Part shown: positions 1 through 8,281 of the stretch, in pieces
How positions within the stretch are numbered: position 1 is the first letter of the stretch
Layout: each line of letters opens with the position of its first letter
Source of the DNA: Prevotellamassilia sp.
GTDB taxonomy: Bacteria > Bacteroidota > Bacteroidia > Bacteroidales > Bacteroidaceae
NCBI GenBank assembly: GCA_018383375.1
Contig: JAHAWW010000177.1
Coordinates: 1-12,287, forward strand
Direction: 5' to 3'
DNA length: 12,287 bases
Notes under the pieces: model-generated
Told to the model about the DNA's origin: nothing
The model's database searches: none
What the model saw: only the letters and a program-made list of their open reading frames with translations
Translations under genes and position numbers: made by a program

Positions 1-3000
1 TTGCCATCACTGGCGACACCGGAGCAGGCAAATCGACCATACTCGACGCCGTCTGTCTGGCCCTCTACGACCGGGCGCCACGATTTGAGGGAATGGAAAA
101 ACTCAGCTCCGACAACCTCAAACGACAAGAAGACCGCGCACAAGCCATGCAAGCCGGCGACGTCAGGGCCATGCTGCGCCGAGGATGCAAAGAGGGCTAC
201 ACCACAGTCGTGTTTGCCACCCCCGACGGCGCACGATATGAGGCCGGATGGCAACTGCGCGTCAAACGCACAGGCACCTACGAAAAAGAGACACGCACAC
301 TGCGCCAACTCTCACCACGAAAAGAAACCATACCTGAAGGCGAAATCGCACAACGCATCACCGAAATCATCGGACTGGACTACACCCAATTCACCCGTAC
401 GGTCATGCTGGCACAAAATAGTTTTGCCACCTTCTTGCGCGCAAAAAAAAGCGAGAAGTCGGCATTGCTCGAGAAACTCACCGGCACCGAAATCTACGGA
501 CTCGTCTCGCAAAAAATCTATAGTCTGACGGCCGAAGCCACACAAAAGGCCGACAACCTGCAACACATCATTGCCGGCATACTACACGACCGACTCAACG
601 ACGACGAACTCAACAAACTACACGAAGAGCAAGCACTCCTCACCGCTTCCGTAGCCACCATCGAAGAGCGACAAACCCTCGTGGCCCAACAACTCGCATG
701 GTTCGACGCCCACACGGAAGCCACACGCGAAGTGGCCGAACAAGAGAGCCGCTTTGCCGCCGTCAACAAGCAGTGTGCCGCCCTGCGCGCCGACCAACTG
801 GCCCTGGCACGACACGATGAAGTGCTCAGCGTGCAACCGCTCTATCAAGAAATCATTATGCGCCGGCAAGACATCGACACCTATAGGCAAGCCGAAGACA
901 AAGCCGCTGTCGAAATCGAAACCGTCAAAACTAACATCGAGAAGGCCCAACAAGACCACACACTTGCACTCGACGCAGCCGCACAAGCCGCCACACAACT
1001 GGCCCTGAGACGGCCAACCATCAGCCGCGGACACGTCTTGAGCGGCGAACTTAGCGAACTCGAAACCCAACTCAAGACGGCCGGCGAACAGACCAAGACG
1101 GCCACACTCATGCGCACCGAACGCTCAGGACGCGTCAAAGCAAAAAAAGAGCGACTCGACGAACTCCTCGCCCAGCTTGAAGCCACCACGCTCCACCAAC
1201 AAGCCCTGTCGGTGCACCGCCTGATGTTTGAGAAATTCGACCTCATCAAAGACAAACTTATTGCCCTCAACGAGCAGACACGACTCAACGCCGAGAGCCA
1301 CAAAAAGTTTGCCGAACTCGGCAAACGACAAACCGAAATCAAAGCCTCGTCTGAAAAAATCGAGAAACAGCAAAACGACAACGAAGATAAGATGAACACA
1401 CTCAAGAGCGAGCTGTTCATCCACCGACAAAGCAATCAAGGACGCGACAGTGCCCTGCTTCAGCAACGTTTTGCCGACAACCGCAACCGACTGCTCAGTC
1501 TGCAACGCGCCAAAGCCCTCTGGATGCGCATCTCTGAAGGCTACGAACTCATCGAAGAGAAACGTAGCGCCGTCGGGCGCCTCAACACCTCACGCAACCA
1601 ACTGCACAACGAAGCAGAAAAGGCCGAGAAGGCCCTTTTCGTGACCGAGGAGACCTTCAAACGCATGAATGTGGCACTCACCCTTAGCCAAAGCGAAAAC
1701 ATCGTTAAACTGCGCAAACAGCTCAAAGAGGGTACGGCCTGTCCCGTGTGTGGAGCCACACATCATCCCTATCACACAGAGACCGAGCGCGAACTTGGCG
1801 AACTGCTCAATAATCTTGAAAAAGAGTTCAACGATACAGCCGACGAGCTCAAAGACCGACGCGCCACGCTCGAAGCCATCAATCGAAAAATTGCCGAAAC
1901 CGACGGCCGACTCACAGCCGAAAAGGCCAACCTCGAGGCCTATGAGAAACGACAACAAGCCGATGTCGACGAATGGCAAGCCTGCGCCTCACTCGACGCC
2001 TCATTTGCCGACTGCTCGCCAAGCGTCGCACGCGAAACGCGCAAACTCATGATCGACCTGCTCATAGAGAATACGCAACACACCGCCGAAGAAGCCGAAA
2101 AAGAACTGCAAAACTTCAACTTCCATCAAGGTCACATCAACCGCCTCAACGAACAGATTGCCACACTCGAAGCCGAAATGGCCAACAACCGCGCCCGACT
2201 CGACGACCTGCGCACACAACGACGCATCGCAGCCGTGGCTGCTGAAGAGACCGAACGCATCATGACGCTCTCAGACCGCTCTTGCGGCGAACTCTATACC
2301 GACCTCGACGAAATGATAACCCTCTCGGGGTGGTTCACTGAGTGGAAAAACAATCCCGACGGCTTCCGACTGAGACTCTCTGACCTCCACAACGACTGGA
2401 CCAAAACCACCAAGGCCAAAGACACTATGCAGCGCAGCGAGGCCTTGATGCGCGAAGAACTCAAAGCCGAAGAGGCCGGACTGGCCGAGGCACACCAACA
2501 TCTGGACGAGGCCGCCGACCGAGAGAAGGCCATCGGCGAAAAGCTCAAAGACAAACGCGAAGAGCTCAAAAGCCTCTTCGGCGACATCACGCCCGAACAA
2601 GAAGAGAGCCGGCTGCAGGCCCAAATCGCCAAGGCTAATGCCCATGAGGCCGAAACCCGAAAGACCTACGACCAAGCGGCGGGACAACTCCGCACACTCG
2701 AAGGCAAATTGCAAACACTACAGACCAACCGCCAACAAAGTCAGGAAGAGCATCGCGAAAAAACAACCCAACTCGACCTTTGGATACTGAAATTCAATGC
2801 CGACCACTCGCCCATGCAGTTTGCCGAACTGGAAAGCATCTTTTCCGACCCACGCGACTGGAACGCGCTGCGACAACGGCTCGACGCGCTTAAAGAACAG
2901 CGCACACTGGCTGAAAAAGCGCTCGAGGAAGCCCGACACAAGTTGCTCTTGCTGCAAAGCCGCACCGACAGGCCCTCACAAACGGGCGCCGAAACCCGCG

Positions 3001-3659
3001 AAGCGCTCACGCAGACTGCCACCCAACTCGACACTCAACGCCGCCAAGCAGCCGAGCGCCTTATGGCCATCAACCTGAGGCTGCAACAACACGACAGCTG
3101 TCTGGCACAGGCGGCCCAATATGACGAGGCGCTGAAAGACGCCAATAACGACGCCGAGGAGTGGAAAAGACTCAACGACCTGCTGGGTAGCGCCGACGGT
3201 CGCAAATTCCGCGAACTGGCGCAAAGCTATACTTTTGGCTTCCTCGTGGAACAGGCCAACTGCCATCTCAAACAGCTCACACCACGCTATGAACTGAGTC
3301 ACATACCCGGCACTTTGGTGCTCGAAATCATCGACCGCGATATGTTTGACGAACACCGCTATGTGAGTTCACTCTCAGGCGGCGAAACCTTTGTGGTGAG
3401 CCTGGCTTTGGCCCTCGGACTGGCTTCACTCTCAAGCCAAAGCCTCAACATCGGCAGCCTCTTTATCGACGAAGGGTTTGGCAACCTCGACCGCGCCTCG
3501 CTCGACCTCGTCATGCTGGCGCTCTCCAACCTCGAGACCCATCAAGGCCGCAAAGTGGGCGTCATCAGCCACACCGACCAGATACGCTCGCAGATTAGTC
3601 CGCAAATCCGCTTGGTCCGTCTGCCCGGCGAGGGACGCAGCCGCATTGAGGTGGGATAA
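1..3659 (+). CDS. sbcC: SbcC, ATPase subunit of the SbcCD DNA-end nuclease (5' end cut off by window)
   Basis: SbcC is the SMC/Rad50-like ATPase that with the nuclease SbcD opens hairpins and trims blocked DNA ends in the cytoplasm. The frame is open from base 3 and gives 1218 residues. The Walker A motif GDTGAGKST lies at bases 15-41, upstream of the first in-frame ATG (93), so that ATG is not the start; by comparison with E. coli SbcC about 33 residues are missing. A Q-loop-like LAQNSF segment has its Gln near visible residue 138. Two long charged coiled-coil arms flank a zinc hook CPVC at residues 580-583 (bases 1740-1751), almost exactly mid-protein. The ABC signature LSGGE is at 1124-1128, Walker B LFIDEG with the D-loop GNLD follows from 1153, and the H-loop His is about 1190. 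All catalytic elements are intact. The usual partner sbcD would lie just upstream, outside the window. No clear terminator follows. Confidence 0.96.
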   Translation, partial: AITGDTGAGKSTILDAVCLALYDRAPRFEGMEKLSSDNLKRQEDRAQAMQAGDVRAMLRRGCKEGYTTVVFATPDGARYEAGWQLRVKRTGTYEKETRTLRQLSPRKETIPEGEIAQRITEIIGLDYTQFTRTVMLAQNSFATFLRAKKSEKSALLEKLTGTEIYGLVSQKIYSLTAEATQKADNLQHIIAGILHDRLNDDELNKLHEEQALLTASVATIEERQTLVAQQLAWFDAHTEATREVAEQESRFAAVNKQCAALRADQLALARHDEVLSVQPLYQEIIMRRQDIDTYRQAEDKAAVEIETVKTNIEKAQQDHTLALDAAAQAATQLALRRPTISRGHVLSGELSELETQLKTAGEQTKTATLMRTERSGRVKAKKERLDELLAQLEATTLHQQALSVHRLMFEKFDLIKDKLIALNEQTRLNAESHKKFAELGKRQTEIKASSEKIEKQQNDNEDKMNTLKSELFIHRQSNQGRDSALLQQRFADNRNRLLSLQRAKALWMRISEGYELIEEKRSAVGRLNTSRNQLHNEAEKAEKALFVTEETFKRMNVALTLSQSENIVKLRKQLKEGTACPVCGATHHPYHTETERELGELLNNLEKEFNDTADELKDRRATLEAINRKIAETDGRLTAEKANLEAYEKRQQADVDEWQACASLDASFADCSPSVARETRKLMIDLLIENTQHTAEEAEKELQNFNFHQGHINRLNEQIATLEAEMANNRARLDDLRTQRRIAAVAAEETERIMTLSDRSCGELYTDLDEMITLSGWFTEWKNNPDGFRLRLSDLHNDWTKTTKAKDTMQRSEALMREELKAEEAGLAEAHQHLDEAADREKAIGEKLKDKREELKSLFGDITPEQEESRLQAQIAKANAHEAETRKTYDQAAGQLRTLEGKLQTLQTNRQQSQEEHREKTTQLDLWILKFNADHSPMQFAELESIFSDPRDWNALRQRLDALKEQRTLAEKALEEARHKLLLLQSRTDRPSQTGAETREALTQTATQLDTQRRQAAERLMAINLRLQQHDSCLAQAAQYDEALKDANNDAEEWKRLNDLLGSADGRKFRELAQSYTFGFLVEQANCHLKQLTPRYELSHIPGTLVLEIIDRDMFDEHRYVSSLSGGETFVVSLALALGLASLSSQSLNIGSLFIDEGFGNLDRASLDLVMLALSNLETHQGRKVGVISHTDQIRSQISPQIRLVRLPGEGRSRIEVG

Positions 3660-3732
3660 AACCGGCAATGCCCCTACCCTGCCAATTTGCAAATATTTTC
3701 AAGAAATAAGGCGCATTATGCAATAATATTCG

Positions 3733-3740
3733 TATTTTTG
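3733..3740 (+). promoter_or_regulatory. Bacteroidota -7 box upstream of the CoA-transferase gene
   Basis: TATTTTTG matches the Bacteroidota -7 consensus TAnnTTTG and ends 19 bases before the ATG at 3760, so the 5' leader would be very short (about a dozen bases). No good TTTG -33 element sits 19-21 bases upstream. A 6-bp inverted repeat, GGCGCA (3710-3715) and TGCGCC (3739-3744), brackets the box. The promoter call rests on sequence match and position only. Confidence 0.5.
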
Positions 3741-3759
3741 CGCCAAAATCGCATAAAAT

Positions 3760-5274
3760 ATGAATATTCCCGAGATAACGGCGGCCGAAGCCGCTGCGAT
3801 GATAAACCATGGCGACTGGATTGGCGTGGGCGGTTTTGGCCCGGCCGGCGCGCCCAAGAGCATCACTCCGGCCATAGCAGCCAAGGCCCGCGCTGAGCAC
3901 GAAGCCGGTCGGCCTTTTAAGGTGAACATTGTGACGGGCGCCTCAATTGGGGCCAGCTGCGACGGCGAACTGGCGGCTGTGGATGCCATCGACCGCCGTC
4001 TGCCTTTTTCGGTCAATCCGGAAATCCGAAAGGCCTACAACAGCGGCCGCGTGCGCTACACCGACCTCAATCTCTCAGACAACGCCACCTTCTTGCGACA
4101 GGGCATCACCGGACCGGTGGACTGGGGCATCATAGAGGCTTGTGACATCCAAGAGGTGCATGGCCGCATACGCATTTACCTGACGGCGGGCATCGGCATT
4201 GCGCCGACCATCACCCACATGGCACGACGCGGCGTCTTCATCGAGCTCAACACGTGGCACTCCACCAAACTCATCGGCATGCACGACATCTACGAGATTG
4301 AAGCCCCGTGGTATCGCTCGCCCATCCGCATCACCCAGCCGGTGGAAATCATCGGCATGCCCTACATCGAGGTGTCGCCCGAACACATCTTAGGCATCGT
4401 CACCACCCATCAGCCCGACGAGGCCCGTTCCATGACGCCGGCCACGGCCGTGACCAACAACATCGGACAACACACGGCCGATTTTCTCGTGCAGAATATG
4501 CGCGACGGTTTCATCAATAGCAAAAAACTCATCCTTCAGAGCGGTGTGGGCAGTGGGGCCAATGCCGTGCTTGGCGCGTTGGGCAACTGTGCCGAAGTGC
4601 CCGACTTCAACATCTACACGGAGGTGCTTCAAGAAGAGCCGCTGCGACTCATTCGCGAGGGACGCGTGGTCTCTGCCTCGACGGGAGCGCTCACCATCTC
4701 GCCCGAGCATCTGCAAGAGCTCTACAAAGACATCAACGCCTTCCGCGGCCGTTTGCTCATCCGTCCGTCTGAGATTTCAAACTGCCCCGAAATCATTGCC
4801 CGACTCGGCATCTGCTCGCTCAACACAGCCATTGAGGTGGACATCTACGGACACGTCAACAGCACGAAAATATCGGGCACGAAAATGATGAACGGCGTGG
4901 GCGGCTCGGCCGACTTCACCTGCAACGCCATGCTGGCCACGTTCACCTGCGGTTCGACGACGAAAGAAGGCAAAATCAGTAGCATTGTGCCCTTCTGCTC
5001 ACACGTGGACCACACGGAACACTATGTCGACGCCATCGTCACAGAGTATGGCGTGGCCGACCTCCGCGGCAAATCAGCACTCGAAAAGGCTGAGGCACTC
5101 ATTGCCATCGCCCACCCCGACTACCGTCCGCTGCTCAAAGACTATCTCAAATTGGCCGAGCGCTATGGCGGCCACACCCACCACGTGCTCAACGCAGCCT
5201 TTGCCATGCACGACACCTATCGCCGCAAAGGCGACATGCGCTTGACAGACTGGGCTGAATATATCAAAGAGTGA
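3760..5274 (+). CDS. Acetyl-CoA hydrolase/transferase family CoA-transferase, probably succinyl-CoA:acetate CoA-transferase
   Basis: This 504-residue protein belongs to the class I CoA-transferases of the AarC/SCACT and acetyl-CoA hydrolase type. These cytoplasmic enzymes move CoA between succinate and acetate (or propionate) through a glutamyl-CoA thioester. The glycine-rich N-terminal segment GVGGFGPAGAPKS is at about residues 22-34. The YTEVLQ motif supplies the likely catalytic Glu288. Asn341 in the ISN motif and Gly382 in GVGGSADF match the oxyanion and CoA-site residues I recall for AarC (E294, N347, G388), all offset by the same six positions. That even spacing supports a full-length, active enzyme. 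The start at 3760 puts MNIPEITAAEAA directly before the conserved region. It is a single gene with its own promoter-like box and a downstream terminator. In anaerobic Bacteroidales such enzymes take part in acetate, succinate or propionate formation. The exact acyl donor (succinyl-, propionyl- or 4-hydroxybutyryl-CoA) cannot be read from sequence. Confidence 0.9.
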   Translation: MNIPEITAAEAAAMINHGDWIGVGGFGPAGAPKSITPAIAAKARAEHEAGRPFKVNIVTGASIGASCDGELAAVDAIDRRLPFSVNPEIRKAYNSGRVRYTDLNLSDNATFLRQGITGPVDWGIIEACDIQEVHGRIRIYLTAGIGIAPTITHMARRGVFIELNTWHSTKLIGMHDIYEIEAPWYRSPIRITQPVEIIGMPYIEVSPEHILGIVTTHQPDEARSMTPATAVTNNIGQHTADFLVQNMRDGFINSKKLILQSGVGSGANAVLGALGNCAEVPDFNIYTEVLQEEPLRLIREGRVVSASTGALTISPEHLQELYKDINAFRGRLLIRPSEISNCPEIIARLGICSLNTAIEVDIYGHVNSTKISGTKMMNGVGGSADFTCNAMLATFTCGSTTKEGKISSIVPFCSHVDHTEHYVDAIVTEYGVADLRGKSALEKAEALIAIAHPDYRPLLKDYLKLAERYGGHTHHVLNAAFAMHDTYRRKGDMRLTDWAEYIKE

Positions 5275-5370
5275 CGCCTCCCCCACCCTTTGGCAGTCAC
5301 GACACACCATTGGGCCGTTTTGTCTTTTTCTCCGCGAGGCAGAAAGGCTATTTTTGAAGTAAGCAAAAAG

Positions 5371-5403
5371 AAGAGGTCTCGCCACAAGGCCTCTTTTTCT
5401 TAT
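5371..5403 (+). terminator. Rho-independent terminator after the CoA-transferase gene
   Basis: AAGAGGTCT (5371-5379) pairs with AGGCCTCTT (5387-5395), nine pairs with one G-T wobble, around the loop CGCCACA. A T-rich run, TTTTTTCTT, overlaps and follows the 3' arm. It lies 97 bases after the CoA-transferase stop codon. Confidence 0.8.
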
Positions 5404-5696
5404 ATTCAGACCGTTACGGCGATAAGGACAGTTTTTGCGGACCTTATGACAGGAAAAACAGGGCTTATGACCGCATTGCTCCGACGCCATGCAGCCGCCC
5501 TAAAGTCGATTTCCGGCCTCACCGGACCTTAAGAAAATCGCATTTAAGTCAAAAAACAATAAAAAAAGCGGGGTTGAATGTCACGAAAGGGCGGCTTTTT
5601 GTCTGTTGAGAAAACAGGCCACACGCCCGTCGACGCAAAAATCGGACATTGTGACGCTTACGTTCATTTTTTAGTGACCACTTGAAATAAAAATTG
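5404..5696. other. Gene-free spacer between terminator and FKBP operon promoter
   Basis: No convincing gene is seen here. The possible reading frames on either strand are short, low in recognisable motifs, or run across the terminator or the promoter. It holds a direct repeat CTTATGAC (5443-5450 and 5464-5471, period 21), a short inverted repeat ATAAGG (5422-5427) with CCTTAT (5442-5447), a small TCCGG-CCTCA-CCGGA hairpin (5512-5526), and a loose AAAAAGC (5563-5569) and GCTTTTT (5594-5600) pairing. None is strong enough to name. Confidence 0.5.
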
Positions 5697-5704
5697 TAAT
5701 TTTG
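5697..5704 (+). promoter_or_regulatory. Bacteroidota -7 promoter box for the FKBP operon
   Basis: TAATTTTG is a perfect match to TAnnTTTG and is followed by the C-rich GCGCC also seen after the box at 3733. It lies 37 bases before the ATG at 5742, leaving a leader of about 30 bases. The -33 element is weak: a T-rich TTTTTTAG ends at 5674, 22 bases upstream. The position after an AT-rich stretch and before a three-gene cluster supports the call. Confidence 0.65.
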
Positions 5705-5741
5705 CGCCGACTGAAACAATACATTAGCAACAAAACAATTT

Positions 5742-6326
5742 ATGGACAAACTGAGTTACGCCCTGGGCATCGTCATCGGCCACAACCTCAAGGGGCTCAA
5801 CATTGAAACAATCAACAGTGCTGACTTTGCCGAGGCCGTTCAGGCCGTGATTAGCGGTCAGAAACCGGCTATGGCAGACGCCGAGGCCCAACAGATAGTG
5901 AACCAATTCGTCACCGAGCAACAAGAAGCCCAAAGCCGTGCCGCACGCGCTGAAGGTGAGGCTTTCCTCAAAGAGAATGCCGGCAAAGAGGGTGTTGTCG
6001 TGCTGCCCAGCGGCCTACAATACACGGTGTTGCGCGAAGGTCAGGGCCGCCAGCCCAAAGCCTCAGACAGCGTGAAATGCCACTATGAAGGCACACTGAC
6101 CAATGGCACGGTGTTTGACTCGTCATATCGTCGCGGCGAACCCGCCACATTCCCCCTCGGCGGTGTCATTGCCGGCTGGACCGAAGGTCTCCAACTGATG
6201 AAAGAAGGTGCCAAATTCCGCTTCTTCATCCCCTACAATCTGGCCTATGGCGAGCGCGGTGCCGGACAGAGCATTCCGCCCTATGCAGCCCTCATCTTCG
6301 ACGTAGAGCTGCTTGAAGTCGTTTAA
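5742..6326 (+). CDS. FKBP-type peptidyl-prolyl cis-trans isomerase, cytoplasmic FklB-like
   Basis: This 194-residue protein has the Mip/FkpA/FklB layout: a short helical dimerisation segment (SYALGIVIGHNL at 5-16), a long charged helix (about 45-80), and a C-terminal FKBP domain (about 88-194). It has no signal peptide, so it should act in the cytosol like E. coli FklB (FKBP22), catalysing prolyl isomerisation during folding. The FKBP pocket is canonical: Y115, F125-D126, R130, F137, V142-I143, W146 (VIAGW), Y169 in AYGERG, and a late aromatic F186 in ALIFDV. The start follows an A/T-rich leader without a Shine-Dalgarno sequence, as is normal in Bacteroidota. It is the first gene of a three-gene FKBP operon, with 26 bases to the next start. 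I infer that isomerase activity is intact. The symbol fklB would be reasonable but orthology is not proven. Confidence 0.93.
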   Translation: MDKLSYALGIVIGHNLKGLNIETINSADFAEAVQAVISGQKPAMADAEAQQIVNQFVTEQQEAQSRAARAEGEAFLKENAGKEGVVVLPSGLQYTVLREGQGRQPKASDSVKCHYEGTLTNGTVFDSSYRRGEPATFPLGGVIAGWTEGLQLMKEGAKFRFFIPYNLAYGERGAGQSIPPYAALIFDVELLEVV

Positions 6327-6352
6327 TATCAAAACTCAAAACATAACTTCAC

Positions 6353-7282
6353 ATGAAAAAGATTTTCACTGTCGCTTTGGCAGCAGGTGCCCTTATGCTG
6401 ACCGCTTGCGGCGACAACACGCCCAAACCCCAATTAAAGAGTGCCGGCGACACCATCAGCTATGAACTCGGTATGGCCAACGCACCCAGCGAGGCCGAAC
6501 TCAAAATGTATCTCAGCGACCCCCGCACGGGTAGCGACTCAGCCTATATTGAAGAGTTCATGAAGGGCTTCAAAGAGGCTATCCAAGCCAGTGGCGACAA
6601 AAAGAAGGCCGCCTACTACGCCGGTCTGCAGGTGGGCTCTCAATTCAAAACGACCATCCAACAAGTGGAAGGTGCCATCTATGCCGACGACTCCACGAAG
6701 CACCTCAGCATGAAAAACTTCCTCGCCGGATTTAAAGACGGAATGGGCGGCAAACGCACCCACCTCAAGATTGACGGCAAACTCATCGACCGTCAAATGG
6801 CCGCTATGGACGTGAACGACCGCATCAACAAAGAAGCCGCCGCTGCCGCACAAAGAAAATACGCTGACAACAAAGAGCAATCCACGAAGTTTATCGAAAA
6901 CAAAAGCAAAGAAAAAGACGTCAAAAAACTCGAAGGCGGCACGCTCTATAAAGTCTTGACAGAAGGCACAGGCGCCACGCCCAAAGACGGTCAGCGCGTC
7001 AACGTCATCTATGAAGGCAAACTCACCGACGGCACCGTGTTTGACGCCTCGGCCCAGCACCCCGGTCCCGACGGCAAGAGCAATCAGATGGTCGTAGGCC
7101 AAATGATTGCCGGCTTCAACGCTGCCCTCAAAGCTATGCCCGTGGGCTCTACATGGGAGATTTACATCCCCTATGAACAGGCCTACAACGACCAGCAATC
7201 GCCCGTCATCAAGCCCTACTCAGCCCTCATCTTCACCGTGACGCTCGTGAGCATCGACGAGGACAAAGCGAACGCCAACTAA
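6353..7282 (+). CDS. FKBP-type isomerase-like lipoprotein with altered active site
   Basis: This 309-residue protein starts with a lipoprotein signal (KK, a hydrophobic core, then lipobox LTAC with Cys19), so it should be lipid-anchored and face the periplasm or outside. Residues 35-75 and 87-131 look like two copies of the SYxLG...FxxGFK segment of the FKBP N-terminal (PF01346-like) region. A lysine-rich helix (about 155-190) then leads to a C-terminal FKBP domain (about 195-300). The fold-defining segments remain (VIYEG, GTVFDAS, PYSALIFTV). However, the usual pocket Trp in VIxGW is Phe255 (MIAGF), the conserved AYGERG loop reads AYNDQQ (277-282), the usual Phe of the FP/FK strand is Met247, and the Arg after the DSS segment is lost. 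It may bind peptides with weak or altered isomerase activity. It is the second gene of the operon, 26 bases after the first and 20 before the third. Confidence 0.9.
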   Translation: MKKIFTVALAAGALMLTACGDNTPKPQLKSAGDTISYELGMANAPSEAELKMYLSDPRTGSDSAYIEEFMKGFKEAIQASGDKKKAAYYAGLQVGSQFKTTIQQVEGAIYADDSTKHLSMKNFLAGFKDGMGGKRTHLKIDGKLIDRQMAAMDVNDRINKEAAAAAQRKYADNKEQSTKFIENKSKEKDVKKLEGGTLYKVLTEGTGATPKDGQRVNVIYEGKLTDGTVFDASAQHPGPDGKSNQMVVGQMIAGFNAALKAMPVGSTWEIYIPYEQAYNDQQSPVIKPYSALIFTVTLVSIDEDKANAN

Positions 7283-7302
7283 CCCCCTAAGACAACGCAA
7301 AA

Positions 7303-8184
7303 ATGACTTACAAATCTATTTTGGTCTTGGCGCTTTGCGTGGGCTGCTTGAGCGCTCAAGCACAAACGCAACGCAAACGCAAAGACGTCAAGCCCATCAC
7401 GACAGAAGCCACCGTGAAACCGGTAGACGGCAAAGACTTTAGCTATGCCATGGGTGTGGCCGAAAGCGAGTCGCTCAAGGCTTATCTCATGCAGCGTGAA
7501 GGTCTCGACAGCCTGCAGGTGATACAGGCCGCACAAGCACTGGCCACATCGCAACGCCTCTCTGAAGCCGAACGCAAAAAAGCTCTGGCCTATGCAGCCG
7601 GACTGAAAATCGCCATGATGAACGAGACCAACGTCTTGCCTGCGCTCAACCAGACCGCCACAGGCAAAAAAGACACCACCTATACCGACTTGGCCATCTT
7701 CACACGCGGCCTCTGCGACGGACTCATGCAACAAAACACCATCAGCGCCGACTCGGCCCGCAAAGTGGCCGACCAGCAGGTGAACTATTACCGTCAAGAA
7801 CTCAAACGCGCCAACACGGCTTTCTTGACCAACAATGCCAAGATTAAAGGCGTCAAGGTGCTGCCCAGCGGGTTGCAATACCGCGTCATCACACAAGGCA
7901 CAGGAGCCGTAGCCACCGACACCACCGACGTAGAGGTAAACTATGAGGGTAAACTCATAGACGGCACGATTTTTGACTCTTCATACCAACGCGGCAAAAC
8001 AGCCACCTTCAAGCCCACACAGGTGATTAAGGGTTGGACAGAAGCGCTCAAAATGATGCCCGAAGGCTCAACCTGGGAACTCTTCATCCCCTACGACCTC
8101 GCCTACGGCGAGCGCGGCAACCAAAACATCCCGCCCTTCGCCACCCTTATCTTTAAGGTGGAAGTGGTCAAGGTGAAACCGTAA
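7303..8184 (+). CDS. Exported FKBP-type peptidyl-prolyl cis-trans isomerase, FkpA/Mip-like
   Basis: This 293-residue protein begins with a Sec signal peptide, with a hydrophobic core at about residues 5-16 and a probable signal peptidase I site after AQA at 18-20, so it should act in the periplasm. Two N-terminal modules follow, FSYAMG... (46-82) and LAYAAG...FTRGLCDGLM (95-142), resembling the duplicated segment of the preceding lipoprotein. A charged helix (about 148-182) then leads to a canonical FKBP domain (about 186-293). The pocket is intact: Y214, F224-D225, R230, F236, V241-I242, W245, Y268 in AYGERG, and F284. By family it should catalyse prolyl isomerisation and perhaps chaperone envelope proteins. 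Cys15 preceded by CVG is a poor lipobox, so lipidation is less likely than cleavage at AQA. It is the last gene of the operon, and a strong terminator follows 41 bases after its stop. Confidence 0.92.
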   Translation: MTYKSILVLALCVGCLSAQAQTQRKRKDVKPITTEATVKPVDGKDFSYAMGVAESESLKAYLMQREGLDSLQVIQAAQALATSQRLSEAERKKALAYAAGLKIAMMNETNVLPALNQTATGKKDTTYTDLAIFTRGLCDGLMQQNTISADSARKVADQQVNYYRQELKRANTAFLTNNAKIKGVKVLPSGLQYRVITQGTGAVATDTTDVEVNYEGKLIDGTIFDSSYQRGKTATFKPTQVIKGWTEALKMMPEGSTWELFIPYDLAYGERGNQNIPPFATLIFKVEVVKVKP

Positions 8185-8225
8185 GAGACTGCCCTACTCT
8201 CTTTCGAGAAAATCATTAACAACAA

Positions 8226-8270
8226 ACGGCTCCGCAAACCGAAAAGGCAGGCGGAGCCGTGTATATTTTT
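8226..8270 (+). terminator. Rho-independent terminator of the FKBP operon
   Basis: ACGGCTCCGC (8226-8235) and GCGGAGCCGT (8251-8260) form a perfect 10-bp stem around a 15-base loop. GTATATTTTT follows (8261-8270). It lies 41 bases after the third FKBP stop codon. Confidence 0.85.
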
Positions 8271-8281
8271 CACTATGCGGC

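Noticed and set aside
93..3659. SbcC starting at the ATG at 93
   Set aside because: The Walker A motif lies upstream in the same open frame at bases 15-41, so the gene starts before the window.
5349..5356. TATTTTTG box just upstream of the terminator at 5371
   Set aside because: It matches the -7 consensus, but a transcript from it would meet the terminator within about 40 bases and no gene would be expressed. A tiny RNA is possible but unsupported.
5290..5532. 80-codon plus-strand open frame after the CoA-transferase
   Set aside because: It runs straight through the terminator hairpin at 5371-5395 and shows no domain, signal or promoter of its own.
5563..5600. AAAAAGC / GCTTTTT pairing as a terminator
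   Set aside because: The stem is seven A/T-rich pairs around a 24-base loop, and no transcript is expected to end there on either strand.
6539..7198. 219-codon minus-strand open frame opposite the second FKBP gene
   Set aside because: It is a shadow of a well-supported gene; its translation is rich in Val, Phe and Gly with no recognisable motif.
7279..7896. 205-codon minus-strand open frame opposite the third FKBP gene
   Set aside because: It is antisense to a signal-peptide-bearing FKBP gene with clear motifs and shows no domain of its own.
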